Assembly (NCBI RefSeq): GCF_003634615.1
Contig: NZ_RBKX01000001.1
Coordinates: 2,790,001 to 2,854,000 of the forward strand
Source: Flavobacterium sp. 102
GTDB taxonomy: Bacteria > Bacteroidota > Bacteroidia > Flavobacteriales > Flavobacteriaceae
DNA: 64,000 nucleotides
Direction: 5' to 3'
The position numbers were made by a program, and so were the translations under genes. Below, piece by piece: positions 25,711 to 35,513 of the stretch; positions within the stretch are counted from its first letter, which is position 1, and each line of letters begins with the position of its first letter. The notes beneath the pieces were generated by a model, which ran no database searches, was not told the DNA's origin, and was given only the letters and a program-made list of their open reading frames with translations.

Positions 25711-26778
25711 ATGGAAACAAAGTTCTCAGCCCACTACTCATCCATCAACAGAGGAGTTTACAATATCAAAAAAGGGATTTCAATCAGTGAGATTGAAGAA
25801 ATTGTAAGCGACCCTTATTTAGAAGTAATTAGCGTTCGTGAGCCATTAGCTAAACGCGATTATGAAAACCTTGAAAAACATATTTTTTCCAAAAACAACA
25901 ATGTGCTGCTATCAAAGTATGACTATGTTCCTGACACTACAAGTTTAGGTTTTCTTCAATATGTTCCTTCCATAAAAAGATTGAGTATAAGCAATGCAAT
26001 CAAGGTAACTCATAGTGATAAACTACTTCTGCTGAACAATCTGGAAGAGTTAAGTATAGTGGACTGTGAAGCCGAATTATTTGAAATTTTAAGGATAATA
26101 AAACCCGACCTTAAAGTATTATCCGTTGGAAAGTCCTTGACTAAAAAGCTGAATATTGATTTTATCCCAAGGTTTAACAAGTTGGAGTATTTATTTCTCG
26201 AAGAACACTCCAAAAATATTGAAGAAATAGGGAAATTAGAAAACTTGAAAGAGATTGTTTTACGTTCTGTTTCTGTTCCTAATATTAATTTCCTAAAGGA
26301 TCTGAATAAGTTGTGGTCAATTGACATTAAACTTGGAGGCATAAAAGACTTTTCAGTTTTGGAACAATTACCACAAGTCAAATATCTGGAACTATGGCAA
26401 ATCAAAGGGCTTTCTGATTTGTCCTTTATCTCAAAAATGACCGGGCTTCAAAACTTATTGCTCCAGTCGTTGATAAACGTGAACGCCTTACCGTCATTTA
26501 TCAATCTCCCAAAACTTAGGCGCCTCTCACTGATGAACCTGAAAGGGCTCGAGGATTTTAACGCTTTAAAAACTGCTCCAAACCTGCAAGACTTTTTCTA
26601 TACTGAAATATACCAACAACAGCCTGAAGATTTAATCCCTGCTCTTCAAAATCCAACACTTAAAAATGCTTACATTTATTTCGAAAGCAATAAAAAAAAT
26701 ACAGCGTTCAAAGAATTAGCCGAAAGTTTCGGAAAACAGTTTTCGGACTGGCCGGAATTTATTTATGATAAAGACTAA
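25711..26778 (+). CDS. Leucine-rich repeat-like protein
   Basis: The 355-residue protein starts METKFSAHYSSINRGVYNI (a TTG two codons earlier is less likely). From about residue 95 to 320 it is built of 20-23-residue repeats with the pattern LxxLxxLxIxxC/xxL, such as LNNLEELSIVDCEAELF and LPQVKYLELWQIKGLSDL, in the style of SDS22-type LRRs. There is no signal peptide. It is in the same accessory block as the LRR protein at 24129 but the two are not close copies. Function unknown; it probably binds a protein. Confidence 0.7.
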   Translation: METKFSAHYSSINRGVYNIKKGISISEIEEIVSDPYLEVISVREPLAKRDYENLEKHIFSKNNNVLLSKYDYVPDTTSLGFLQYVPSIKRLSISNAIKVTHSDKLLLLNNLEELSIVDCEAELFEILRIIKPDLKVLSVGKSLTKKLNIDFIPRFNKLEYLFLEEHSKNIEEIGKLENLKEIVLRSVSVPNINFLKDLNKLWSIDIKLGGIKDFSVLEQLPQVKYLELWQIKGLSDLSFISKMTGLQNLLLQSLINVNALPSFINLPKLRRLSLMNLKGLEDFNALKTAPNLQDFFYTEIYQQQPEDLIPALQNPTLKNAYIYFESNKKNTAFKELAESFGKQFSDWPEFIYDKD

Positions 26779-26900
26779 ACACAGATGCGAGATGGTATTG
26801 TAGATTGCCGGCAGGCTTGTGTTTGAAATCATTAGTAATAAATCGTCTTCCATTGCAAACCTAGCAAAGTCCCAATAAATACTTCAAAAAAAATACTTAA

Positions 26901-27362
26901 ATGCAATCCATCGAATCTAGAATTAGAAAATTATATATTGGCTCAGTAGTTTTTATTCATATTATAGCTTTTACAATAATTACAATAAGTGCAACTTATT
27001 TGCGAGATATTTTCTACGTTGAAAAAAGAATAACAGCTGGAGTTATTATTGCCTCAATGTTAATTTACATTATCTCAGTGTGGAAAGGAGTAATGAATCC
27101 TAAAAAAATCATTGTAAACACAAATTGTATAAAAGTTTACAATGCTAAATCTTCCTATGAAATAGCATTTTCAGAAATAGATAAAATACAAAAGGAAAAA
27201 ACTCAAATATTTAGAACACATGGTGTGCCTTTAACAGACGGTTTTATATACAGTAAAATCATTTTAAAGCAAGGAAAAACTTTAATAATTTCTCCAGATA
27301 AATTTGATAATTATACAGAAATAATGGCTTTTATTAATGTCCAAATAAATAATCGTACTTAA
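26901..27362 (+). CDS. Membrane protein with PH-like C-terminal domain
   Basis: The 153-residue protein has two membrane segments (about residues 12-34 and 42-62) followed by a soluble domain whose strands (PKKIIVNTNCIKVYNAK, SYEIAFSEIDKIQKEKT, IILKQGKTLIISPDKF) follow the bacterial PH-like, STM3941-type plan. Such proteins are inner-membrane proteins of unknown role. The spacer in front of it (26779-26900) shares TTTGAAATCATTAGTAATAA with the spacer at 23080, tying it to the same accessory block. The region 27363-27544 after it has nothing I can name. Confidence 0.6.
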   Translation: MQSIESRIRKLYIGSVVFIHIIAFTIITISATYLRDIFYVEKRITAGVIIASMLIYIISVWKGVMNPKKIIVNTNCIKVYNAKSSYEIAFSEIDKIQKEKTQIFRTHGVPLTDGFIYSKIILKQGKTLIISPDKFDNYTEIMAFINVQINNRT

Positions 27363-27544
27363 CATAAGAGACGTTTATTGTATCTCCTATGGCTTTCCTC
27401 AAACAGTTTCAACCCTTACTAACTTCAATTAACCCCTGACAAAACCCGAAAAGTACTGAACAAATTCAAAAAATGGCCTTCGCCAACTCAAGCTGTCACA
27501 AGTGCTAAGCAAAAAATTAAATTATAAACCTCAGTTATACTTAC

Positions 27545-27967
27545 TTATTCAGTATAATCTTTACTTCGTTCCCCCTGAATATACATCTTTAAACTATTAA
27601 AATGAATCGTAAAAGGCACCGTTTTCCAATGCTGTTCCTCTTCCGTCTCCGGGTTGGTATATTGGTACCAAAGTGTGTAAGCCACATTGTCAAAACCTTT
27701 ACTAAATATAGGCACACCGGCTTCGTCACATTCAATACCCCAAGTCACCGCTTTTTTGGGTTGTTCATGCAGTTGGTAAAAACCCGCACCATTGCCATTT
27801 AATTCCACCGTAGGTTCAGCTCCTTTAAAGAAGTAGGTACCGGTAATCGGATAATCAATGTTAGTCGTGAGGTAATGAATGCCATCTTTGGCTTCAATCT
27901 TGGTTTGAGAAAAACTGTTAACTGCAAAAAACAGTAAAACAGCAAAGAGTAAATTTTTTGACTTCAT
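27545..27967 (-). CDS. Secreted protein of unknown function
   Basis: The 140-residue protein has a Sec signal peptide (MKSKNLLFAVLLFFAVNSFS, cleavage likely after FSQ or before) and a beta-rich domain of about 120 residues with TWGIECDEAGVPIFSKGFD and many aromatic residues. No cysteine pair or lipobox is evident, so it should be soluble in the periplasm. I do not recognise the family. It is the first minus-strand gene after the accessory block and stands about 220 bp from the next minus-strand gene. Confidence 0.65.
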   Translation of the reverse strand: MKSKNLLFAVLLFFAVNSFSQTKIEAKDGIHYLTTNIDYPITGTYFFKGAEPTVELNGNGAGFYQLHEQPKKAVTWGIECDEAGVPIFSKGFDNVAYTLWYQYTNPETEEEQHWKTVPFTIHFNSLKMYIQGERSKDYTE

Positions 27968-28113
27968 AGTTTTACGTTTACTTTAAAATAAAAATAAAAA
28001 CTATTCCAAGCCATTCATCGTTGCCATACAATTAGTTATGAACAGATTGAAGAGATAAATGTTGATTTCTTTGGAAAAGATAAGGGAAAGGATAAAAAGC
28101 ATATCGCTGACAA

Positions 28114-28190
28114 ACTTATCCCTTATACCTTTTCACTTTTCACTTATCCCTTATCCCTTTTCACTTATCCCTTTTCACTCTTTACTCCTT
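28114..28190. repeat. Low-complexity CTTATCCCTTTTCACTT repeats
   Basis: Imperfect copies of CTTATCCCTTTTCACTT occur about four times between two minus-strand genes. Unit length varies (10-17 bp). It may be a degenerate microsatellite; it lacks coding potential. Confidence 0.55.
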
Positions 28191-28191
28191 C

Positions 28192-28563
28192 TTACTTCTC
28201 CGCCTTAGTAGATTTCCCTACTGTTAAGAAGATATGTCGTTCGGGCGAACGAAACTCAATTTTAGTCTTGGCATTATTCACTTTCATAGTACTTTCTCCT
28301 CTATCATTTTTCAAAGTATAAATGGTATAATTTGAATCCGCTTGGGTTGCCGTAATTTGATATTCAAACTTGATCTCGGTGAGAAAAAAAACGACTTCTT
28401 TCTTATCAGGATCTAAAAACAAAAACGAATACTCATTCCCTTTTTGATCGCATTGTCCTTCCTTCAATGGCTTTTCATCGATGCAATACTCTTGCACGTT
28501 AAAAACTTGTTTTTGAGCATAAACTCCTGAAGTAAGCAACAACAGTAAGATTAGATTTTTCAT
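28192..28563 (-). CDS. Secreted protein of unknown function
   Basis: The 123-residue protein starts MKNLILLLLLTSGVYAQKQV, a clear Sec signal peptide cleaved after VYA; longer in-frame sequence upstream lacks this character, so the start at 28563 is used. The mature part has a beta-rich pattern with FLFLDPDKKEVVFF and ends in ERHIFLTVGKSTKAEK. I recognise no domain. It is in tandem with the secreted gene at 27545, though 220 bp of repeats separate them. Confidence 0.65.
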   Translation of the reverse strand: MKNLILLLLLTSGVYAQKQVFNVQEYCIDEKPLKEGQCDQKGNEYSFLFLDPDKKEVVFFLTEIKFEYQITATQADSNYTIYTLKNDRGESTMKVNNAKTKIEFRSPERHIFLTVGKSTKAEK

Positions 28564-28727
28564 AGTTTCTTTTTTATCATTTGGGAAGAGATAAACAAAA
28601 GTCAAGCCAAAGAAAGCAATAGGCAATAGGAATCAATAAATAGGAAACTTATAATTTATAACTCCTTACATATAACTCTTTACTCCTATTTTCTCACTAC
28701 CTTAGACCGAATCAAATAAGTAAAAAG

Positions 28728-28949
28728 ATGGATGTTAGAAAAATAATAGGAGCGATATTAATTCTCATTAGTTTGGGTGTTGGTTATTTAGGTTTTAAGA
28801 CCATGTCTGAAAGCAGTAATTCGGTTAAAGTTTTAGGAGTAAACATTGAAGCCTCGAATGAAACCGGTAAACGAAAAGGTTATATGTATATAGGATTAGC
28901 CATCGTGCTTTTTGCAGGCGGAATCTATACCATCAATAAATCTAAATAG
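28728..28949 (+). CDS. Small two-helix membrane protein
   Basis: The 73-residue protein has two membrane segments (about 5-24 and 50-68) joined by a polar loop (SESSNSVKVLGVNIEASNET). The pattern matches small DUF3185-like inner-membrane proteins, though the match is by shape only. It has its own ATG and stands between two intergenic stretches; the next gene, a lipoprotein, begins 57 bp later. No function is known. Confidence 0.65.
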   Translation: MDVRKIIGAILILISLGVGYLGFKTMSESSNSVKVLGVNIEASNETGKRKGYMYIGLAIVLFAGGIYTINKSK

Positions 28950-29006
28950 AGAATTATTTGTTCGGCTATAAGTATTTTTTGTAATTTTATTACAAACTAA
29001 TAACCA

Positions 29007-29579
29007 ATGAAAAGAGTCTTCTCCCTTTTGATCCTCTTAGCCCTATTCAGTTGCAAAAAAACCGAAGAAACAGAAATTCCTGCGGAAGAAATTGTCGTGA
29101 CTGATAGTCTCATCACTGAAAAGCCTAGCGAATTATTTGGAACTATTTACAGAAACATAACTGAAGTGGCATCATTAAAAGAATATGAACACCAAGCAGG
29201 CTCTATCATTGAAAAAGTTAAAGATGCAAACGGAGACTATAAATATGGACTCTCGCAATATGGTAATGATAAAAACTATATACTCCTTTTTGATGAACTA
29301 ATAAGAGAAGCCAACAATCCTAAACCAAAATACAAAATCCTTGACACCTTAAACATCTCAAAATTAAGTATTGAAGAAAATATCGCTATTTGTACCTGCC
29401 GACACAATAAAATTCCCGATTCAGAAATAATTGCCATTGTTAAAAGTCAAGCCAATGACGGTATAGAATTTTATACCAACATTGTCAAAGCTTGGCGCGC
29501 TGATACCAAAACCCAAAAAATAGTTCCGATAGAGGATTTAAAAGGAATAGACTGCATCAATGAAGGCTATGGCCTTTAA
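29007..29579 (+). CDS. Unknown lipoprotein
   Basis: The 190-residue protein has a lipoprotein signal peptide with lipobox LFSC (Cys about residue 16). The mature region begins with an acidic linker (KKTEETEIPAEE) and holds a helical domain with two CxC-spaced cysteines in AICTCRHNKIPDSE; the Cys pair plus His might bind metal, but this is a guess. I recognise no family. It is followed by a 230-bp intergenic region before the sensor kinase. Confidence 0.65.
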   Translation: MKRVFSLLILLALFSCKKTEETEIPAEEIVVTDSLITEKPSELFGTIYRNITEVASLKEYEHQAGSIIEKVKDANGDYKYGLSQYGNDKNYILLFDELIREANNPKPKYKILDTLNISKLSIEENIAICTCRHNKIPDSEIIAIVKSQANDGIEFYTNIVKAWRADTKTQKIVPIEDLKGIDCINEGYGL

Positions 29580-29819
29580 AACCTCATCATTTTGTATTAA
29601 AAAAAGTGTCTTGTGTAATATTAAGTCTATTAAAATCCTTTTGAGGATTCACTTAATTATCTTACCTTCGCACTTTGCGACTTATATCTAATTCATCTGC
29701 AAACCGTTAAACTATCTAAACGCCAATTCTTCACCTTAGATAATAATACCCACAAGAAAACCTGAACCATCAGCTTGCCTTGACTCCCAAATAAAGCTGA
29801 AAATAATATTATAGTGAGA

Positions 29820-32663
29820 ATGATATTAAAAAATAAAATAAGGGCGTCCCAAAAGTTATATCTGTTGGTATTCATACTGTCCCTTTTTATTATTGGGATA
29901 GGTTTTTATGGTATCAATGAAATGCGAAAAATGAATCGGCAGATGCAAACACTCTATGCCGACCGAATGATTCCATTGGAACAACTGAACAATATCCGCT
30001 ATGCCTACTTAGACGGGATCATTGCTTCAGCCGAACAGATACATGCCAAACAATTTTCAAATGCAATCGCTTTACAGCAAATAGAAACTTCCCAAAAGAA
30101 CATTAAGGTCAATTGGGAAGCCTACCTCAAAACTTATCTGACGCCGGAGGAAACTATCCTTGTTGATCAAACGGAGGTTTTAATGAAACAATCAGATGAT
30201 ATCGTAGAACAATTCAAGTTGGCACTACAACAAGAAAATGAAGCGGCACTGAACAACCTCATCAAAAACAAACTATACATTACTATAAATCCGCTGATTG
30301 CCCAGTTGGATGCCTTAGTTAGTATTCAGATTAAAGTGGGCCAAAAATTGTATGAAAACAACAACGAGGTTTATGAATCCGCTAATAAAAAATTTCTTTT
30401 CTTAATTGCCCTCTCTTTGGGTTTTGCCCTACCCTTTTCATATTATCTAATCAGAAATGTAAACGGTTTAATTAAAAATTTACGTTTGAAGAATGTCGAA
30501 ATTACCCAAAGCGAAGAAAAGTACCATTCGATATTGGAACATGCCGGTGATGCTATTTTTATCATCGCAGAAGACAATGCTATTATTGATGTAAACCATT
30601 GTGCCTGTGAATTACTGGGATATAGTGAGGAAGAATTGTTGCGCAAAAAAACCTCTGAACTAAATGCCTCAGATCAATATACCGCCATCGAAGACCAGTG
30701 GAACCAACTGCGACAGAATACTGTATTGATGGATGAACGTTTTTTATTAAAAAAAGACGGAACCATGGTGGAAGTGGAAATCAGCAGAAAGATTTTGGCT
30801 GACGGCAAAAGTTATATCGCTATTGTTCGTGACATTACCGAGCGAAAAAGAGCGAAAGAACAACTAAAAACATACAAACATTTTTTTTACAACAGTAATG
30901 ATCTAGCCAGTATCTCTAATACTGACGGCTATTTAGAAATTGTGAATCCACAGTTTGCCAAAATCTTGGGCTATACTGAAGAAGAATTGAAAAAAAACAA
31001 AGTATTTCATTTTATTCATCCCGAGGATATTGAAGCTACCACACAGGAAATTGAAAAACTAAAATTAGGAATAGACACGATCAACTTTGTAAACCGTTAT
31101 CGCAAAGCCGATGGTAAATATTTGTGGTTTGAATCCAATGCTACTGTAGATCCGAATAACGGAAAACTATACTCGATTACCAGAGACATTACCGAACGAA
31201 AAAAGACAGAAGATTTATTACGCGAATCAGAGATTCGGTTTTCAAAAGCTTTTAAATCAGCTCCGGTATCTATCATTGTCAGCCGAATCAGTGACGGAAC
31301 GTTATTTGAAGTTAATGAAGCTACCGAAAAACTCCTCAACTATACCCGAGAAGAACTGATTGGGAAATCGACTACCGAATTAAATATATGGGTCAATGAA
31401 AACGACAGAGACTTTTTAGTTAATGAACTCGCAGAAAAAGGTCAATTACACGGTCACGATTTCCGATTTCGCGCCAAAGGCGGAAAAACAGTAATAGTCA
31501 ACTCGTCTACTGAACTAATAGAACTCGGTGGCGAGCAATGCTTTTTGTGTGTTCTGGTAGACATCACCGAGCGCAAAGAAATAGAAGAATCTCTAAAAAT
31601 CAGTGAGAAGAAATACCGGAACATTTTTGAGAATGTACAAGATGTCTTTTATCAGGCTAATCTTGACGGCAAAATTCTCGAAGTAAGTCCTTCTGTAGAA
31701 ACTTATATCGGGTATAAACGTGATGAATTGATAGGCAGTTTAACCGAAAATTTTTATTGGGATTCAAGTGACAGAGAAAAAATCTATCAAGTGTTACAAG
31801 AGCATTTCAAAATCATGGATTATGAATTCCTGTTGAAATCAAAAACAGGCGAACCAATTTACGTTTCACTCAATGCCCGATTAATAACAGGTGATGAGAA
31901 TACGGAAACCCACGTGGATGGTGTATTGCGAAATATAACGGAAAAAAAGAAAATCGAGCTGGAAAGAGAAAAAATGGTAACGGATATACTACACCGTAAT
32001 AAAAAATCGGAAGAGTTCTCGTTTATTGTTTCTCATAACTTGCGTGCTCCGGTAGCCGCCATTATTGGCATCACCAAAATGCTAAACAGCAATCCTACCG
32101 TAGCCGAAAGAATAGAATTAGAACAATCTTTAGTCACTTCTGCCGAAAAATTAGATCAGATCATTCGAGTGCTTAATGAAGTTTTACAGATTCGAACCCA
32201 AATTACAGAAAGCAAGGAAGATGTGGTTTTCTCAGAATTGATTAGCCAAATTAAATCGGGTATTTTTCATCTAATTCCGTGTGAAAACACGCAAATCATT
32301 ACCGATTTTACTGCGACAGATACTATCTTTTCTCTAAGAAGCTTTATAAAAAGTATTTTCTATAACCTAATCTCCAACAGCATCAAATTCAAACAAACCG
32401 ATAAAGACATTATCATTTGGATAAAAACATCGGTAGAGGATGAAAAGGTACGCATCCATTTTAAAGACAATGGAAGGGGTTTGGATTTGGATAAATTCGG
32501 TAAAAAAATATTCAATCTATACGAACGATTCCACTTGGATATTGAAAGCAACGGAATTGGATTGTTTATGGTAAAAAACCAAGTGGAAATCCTAGGCGGA
32601 ACCATAAGTGTTGAAAGCCAACCCGGCATCGGAACCGAATTCATTATTGAACTGCCAATTTAA
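29820..32663 (+). CDS. Sensor histidine kinase with four PAS domains
   Basis: The 947-residue protein starts at ATG 29820 (a GTG two codons earlier is an alternative). It has a membrane segment (about 12-33), a periplasmic four-helix-bundle sensor (about 35-185), a second membrane segment (about 190-212), four PAS domains (about 232-345, 348-465, 468-590, 592-715; each ending in an ITERK-type linker), a dimerisation helix with SHNLRAPVAAIIG carrying the phosphorylated His, and an ATPase domain with NLISNSIKF, DNGRGLDLDKF and NGIGLFMV. The partner regulator is not adjacent; the next gene pair (32958, 34713) is a separate kinase and regulator. The signal is unknown. Confidence 0.92.
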   Translation: MILKNKIRASQKLYLLVFILSLFIIGIGFYGINEMRKMNRQMQTLYADRMIPLEQLNNIRYAYLDGIIASAEQIHAKQFSNAIALQQIETSQKNIKVNWEAYLKTYLTPEETILVDQTEVLMKQSDDIVEQFKLALQQENEAALNNLIKNKLYITINPLIAQLDALVSIQIKVGQKLYENNNEVYESANKKFLFLIALSLGFALPFSYYLIRNVNGLIKNLRLKNVEITQSEEKYHSILEHAGDAIFIIAEDNAIIDVNHCACELLGYSEEELLRKKTSELNASDQYTAIEDQWNQLRQNTVLMDERFLLKKDGTMVEVEISRKILADGKSYIAIVRDITERKRAKEQLKTYKHFFYNSNDLASISNTDGYLEIVNPQFAKILGYTEEELKKNKVFHFIHPEDIEATTQEIEKLKLGIDTINFVNRYRKADGKYLWFESNATVDPNNGKLYSITRDITERKKTEDLLRESEIRFSKAFKSAPVSIIVSRISDGTLFEVNEATEKLLNYTREELIGKSTTELNIWVNENDRDFLVNELAEKGQLHGHDFRFRAKGGKTVIVNSSTELIELGGEQCFLCVLVDITERKEIEESLKISEKKYRNIFENVQDVFYQANLDGKILEVSPSVETYIGYKRDELIGSLTENFYWDSSDREKIYQVLQEHFKIMDYEFLLKSKTGEPIYVSLNARLITGDENTETHVDGVLRNITEKKKIELEREKMVTDILHRNKKSEEFSFIVSHNLRAPVAAIIGITKMLNSNPTVAERIELEQSLVTSAEKLDQIIRVLNEVLQIRTQITESKEDVVFSELISQIKSGIFHLIPCENTQIITDFTATDTIFSLRSFIKSIFYNLISNSIKFKQTDKDIIIWIKTSVEDEKVRIHFKDNGRGLDLDKFGKKIFNLYERFHLDIESNGIGLFMVKNQVEILGGTISVESQPGIGTEFIIELPI

Positions 32664-32862
32664 ATACACTTTAAAACAATAAAAAGTTGCTGTAATTCAA
32701 CTCTTTAAAAACAAAAAAATAGCATTAACCAAAGTGAGTAACTTCTAAAACAACCAGTACAACAACCTGATTTTTATTTTAATTCATCAATCTGATTTGT
32801 CGAACATATTCTACAATCAACATTCAAATGTATTACAGACAAATAGTTGAAAGAGGGCTATT

Positions 32863-32896
32863 TTTGTTTAATAATTAAATTAAAAAATTATTTTTG
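32863..32896 (+). promoter_or_regulatory. Promoter of sensor kinase gene
   Basis: TTTG at 32863-32866 and TATTTTTG at 32889-32896 match the -33 and -7 elements with 22 bases between. Transcription would start near 32902, so the kinase must start after that point. Confidence 0.55.
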
Positions 32897-32957
32897 CCGC
32901 CCCAAGTCTTTAGCATTTGTTTCAACCTACAACAAACAAATAGTAAAAAGCTCCATA

Positions 32958-34688
32958 TTGAACTCAATCTATCTTAAAAAACTAAAGTTTCAAGATCGAA
33001 AAGTTGTGCATTACACGTTGTTAGCGTGTATCATTCTTTTACAAATTCTTGCTATTCTCATTTGGTACAACGAAACCATTAATGAAGACAAGATTGCCGC
33101 GTCATTTGACACTATTGACCAAGCCAATCAAGTCAGTCAATTTACCGGTAACGTGAACAATGCCATTATTAAATCACAAGAACATTTCAACAATTACATC
33201 ACCAGTAATGATCAAAATTCGTTGAATAATTATTTAGCTTCCTTAAAAGAAACAAGTGCATTTATTGACAGCATAACTGTTACCACTAAAAACCATAAGG
33301 AATTCAAAACTCTTTTGGCGAAGAGAAATAAGGCTGCTACTGAAATCCATTTGATAAAATCATCTATTGATTCTATCCTTAACAGCCAACTTTATCCAAA
33401 GCAGCATGAAGTGGCTGCACCTTTTAAATTCGAAAGTCTTAACTATAACAAAGTCTTAGACAGTGTTGACACCAATACTTCCATAAAAATTGACAGCATT
33501 TCGAGAAAAGGATTATTGACGCGATTAGTAGATGCTTTTTCGGGAAAAATTGAAATTCAGAAAGAACAATTGAACACGGTTGTCACCATGAAATACAAGG
33601 ACAAAGTCGTCACCGGAACGCTCGAAGAGCAAATGAAATTTTTGATTTTAGCCAGTAACAAATATTATGCAATAGAGTTCAACAAACTAAAATCAGCTTT
33701 CTTAAACCTACGAAAAAAAGACTTCGAACTGGTGAAGTTTAATAGCGAATTACTTTTATTAAGTCAAGCCACTTTACCCGATTTCACCAATGCGGCCAAT
33801 GATTTAAAATTGAACAGTCAGCACAACTTAAAAAACCAATTTGAAACCAACAAAGCCATTCGGAATTATTCGATAGTAGCGGTTATCATTTTAATGTTTA
33901 TAGTATCACTTATCTTGTTCGGATTCACGCGTTTGGCATTTGAATATGAAAAAAGGTTGACTACTGCGCAGGAAAAAATTCGACAAAGCTTGAATTTCAA
34001 AAACCGAATTATGGGCATGATAAGCCACGAAATTCGTTCACCGCTTAGTCTTATTGCTATTTACAGTAAAAAGATAAGTGCTTCCGTCAAAGAGGAAGAA
34101 GTAAGAGCAACTTTTAAGTCTGTTGAATTTACCACCAATTCCTTATTGTTATTGTCCAATCAAATTTTGGAATATTCTAAAGACGAGCATCACAAGCCGG
34201 AATTAAAACACAAGAATTTTTTGCTTAAAACGGAAATCGGTCAAATCATTACCGCGATGACTTCCTTGGTAGAAAGTAAAGGCAATAAATTAAGTTTAAA
34301 TTCTGATTTAAAGGCCGATTATGAAGTGTATTCCGATGCGACTAAGATTCACCAACTTTTCTACAATATCATTGGCAATGCCAATAAGTTTACTGATAAA
34401 GGTCAAATCAAAGTCAACATACAACAAGACAATGTTTCAGATTACGAAGTGAATTTAAAAGTCACTATTGAAGACAACGGCATAGGAATTGCTCCAAATG
34501 ATTTAGAAAATATTTTTGAATCGTATTACCAAGGAACCATTTCTGCCAAAGTAAATGATTTAGGGGTTGGTTTAGGGTTAAATCTTTGCAAAGAAATTAT
34601 CGAACTTTTTGAAGGAGAAATTAACATTGAAAGCAAGATAGGTAAAGGAACTAAAGTGATGTTTAATTTGATTTTAAGCAGAGTATAA
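32958..34688 (+). CDS. Sensor histidine kinase
   Basis: The frame is open from 32847, but the promoter at 32863-32896 lies inside the first part and there is no ATG; TTG at 32958 (576 residues, start LNSIYLKKLKFQDRK) or GTG at 33006 is more likely. The protein has a membrane segment soon after the start, a periplasmic region of about 250 residues, a second membrane segment (SIVAVIILMFIVSLILFGF), a HisKA domain with ISHEIRSPLSLIAIYSKKI, and an ATPase domain with NIIGNANKF, DNGIGIAP and GVGLGLNL. Its cognate regulator is the LuxR-type gene 25 bp downstream, so they form a two-component pair. Confidence 0.85.
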   Translation: MNSIYLKKLKFQDRKVVHYTLLACIILLQILAILIWYNETINEDKIAASFDTIDQANQVSQFTGNVNNAIIKSQEHFNNYITSNDQNSLNNYLASLKETSAFIDSITVTTKNHKEFKTLLAKRNKAATEIHLIKSSIDSILNSQLYPKQHEVAAPFKFESLNYNKVLDSVDTNTSIKIDSISRKGLLTRLVDAFSGKIEIQKEQLNTVVTMKYKDKVVTGTLEEQMKFLILASNKYYAIEFNKLKSAFLNLRKKDFELVKFNSELLLLSQATLPDFTNAANDLKLNSQHNLKNQFETNKAIRNYSIVAVIILMFIVSLILFGFTRLAFEYEKRLTTAQEKIRQSLNFKNRIMGMISHEIRSPLSLIAIYSKKISASVKEEEVRATFKSVEFTTNSLLLLSNQILEYSKDEHHKPELKHKNFLLKTEIGQIITAMTSLVESKGNKLSLNSDLKADYEVYSDATKIHQLFYNIIGNANKFTDKGQIKVNIQQDNVSDYEVNLKVTIEDNGIGIAPNDLENIFESYYQGTISAKVNDLGVGLGLNLCKEIIELFEGEINIESKIGKGTKVMFNLILSRV

Positions 34689-34712
34689 AATGTAACGTAA
34701 CGCATAATTAAA

Positions 34713-35351
34713 ATGAAAACCACTCAAAATTTTACCTTTTTAATTGCCGATGATCACAGCATTGTCAGACAAGGCGTTTCTTTATTGATTAAAGAGTTGT
34801 TTTTTAGTGCCAAAATACATCAAGCCGGAAACTTCAAAGAAACACTGAAAGTACTCAGAGAAACTCCGATCGATTTGCTAGTGCTCGATATTAACTTTCC
34901 AGACGGCAACAGCCTGAATATTATTGCCGACATCAAAGCCATTCAACCCGATTTAAAAATATTGATATTATCAGCTTATGACGAAGATATTTATGCACTT
35001 CGTTATCTCAATGCCGGTGCTTCCGGTTACTTGAATAAAGGCAGTAACGAAGAAGAAATGAAGCAAGCGCTAAAAAGCATGATTCTTTCGGGCAAATACA
35101 TTACACAAAATATCAAAGACAGAATTTTGGATTCCTATATTTCTAAAAAACCCATCAATCCTTTAGAGCTTTTATCCAACAGAGAAGTTGAAGTCGCCCG
35201 ACTATTAATCAAAGGTTATGGCAATATGGAAATTGCAGATCAGTTACAAGTAAAAAAATCAACTGTAAGTACTTTTAAAAACAGAATTTTTGAAAAATTG
35301 GAAATCAACAACCTAGCCGATTTAATCGATTTGTTCCAATTGTATAATTAA
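34713..35351 (+). CDS. NarL/FixJ-type response regulator
   Basis: The 212-residue protein has a receiver domain (about 1-125; acidic pocket ADDHS, phosphorylated Asp in VLDINFPDG, conserved Ser/Thr and Lys in LSAYDED and LNKGS) and a LuxR-type HTH (about 145-205; LSNREVEVARLLIKGYGNME then KKSTVSTFKNRIFEKL). It follows the sensor kinase by 25 bp and is its likely partner. Direct repeats CAATTCTACAATAAAC and CAATTCTACAATTAAC lie 90 bp after the gene (35443-35480) and could be a target, though this is only a guess. Confidence 0.93.
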   Translation: MKTTQNFTFLIADDHSIVRQGVSLLIKELFFSAKIHQAGNFKETLKVLRETPIDLLVLDINFPDGNSLNIIADIKAIQPDLKILILSAYDEDIYALRYLNAGASGYLNKGSNEEEMKQALKSMILSGKYITQNIKDRILDSYISKKPINPLELLSNREVEVARLLIKGYGNMEIADQLQVKKSTVSTFKNRIFEKLEINNLADLIDLFQLYN

Positions 35352-35407
35352 ATAAAATCTAATTTTTGTTTCCGAAAATTAGTTTACTAGTCTAACCCAT
35401 TAGTACG

Positions 35408-35437
35408 AAAAGCAACCTCAACGGTTGCTTTTTTTGT
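35408..35437 (+). terminator. Terminator after response regulator
   Basis: AAAAGCAACC-TCAAC-GGTTGCTTTTTTT forms a 10-bp stem with a 5-base loop and a T-run. Confidence 0.85.
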
Positions 35438-35480
35438 AGAAGCAATTCTACAATAAACCCTTGCCAATTCTACAATTAAC
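35434..35480. repeat. Inverted and direct repeats downstream of response regulator
   Basis: TTGTAGAA-GCAA-TTCTACAA is a perfect 8-bp inverted repeat (35434-35453). CAATTCTACAATAAAC (35443-35458) and CAATTCTACAATTAAC (35465-35480) are a direct repeat, 15 of 16 identical, 22 bp apart (two helical turns). The geometry fits a dimeric DNA-binding protein. Confidence 0.5.
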
Positions 35481-35513
35481 TCCTGTTTGCTGCTTTAGAT
35501 TTGTTCCTGCGAA

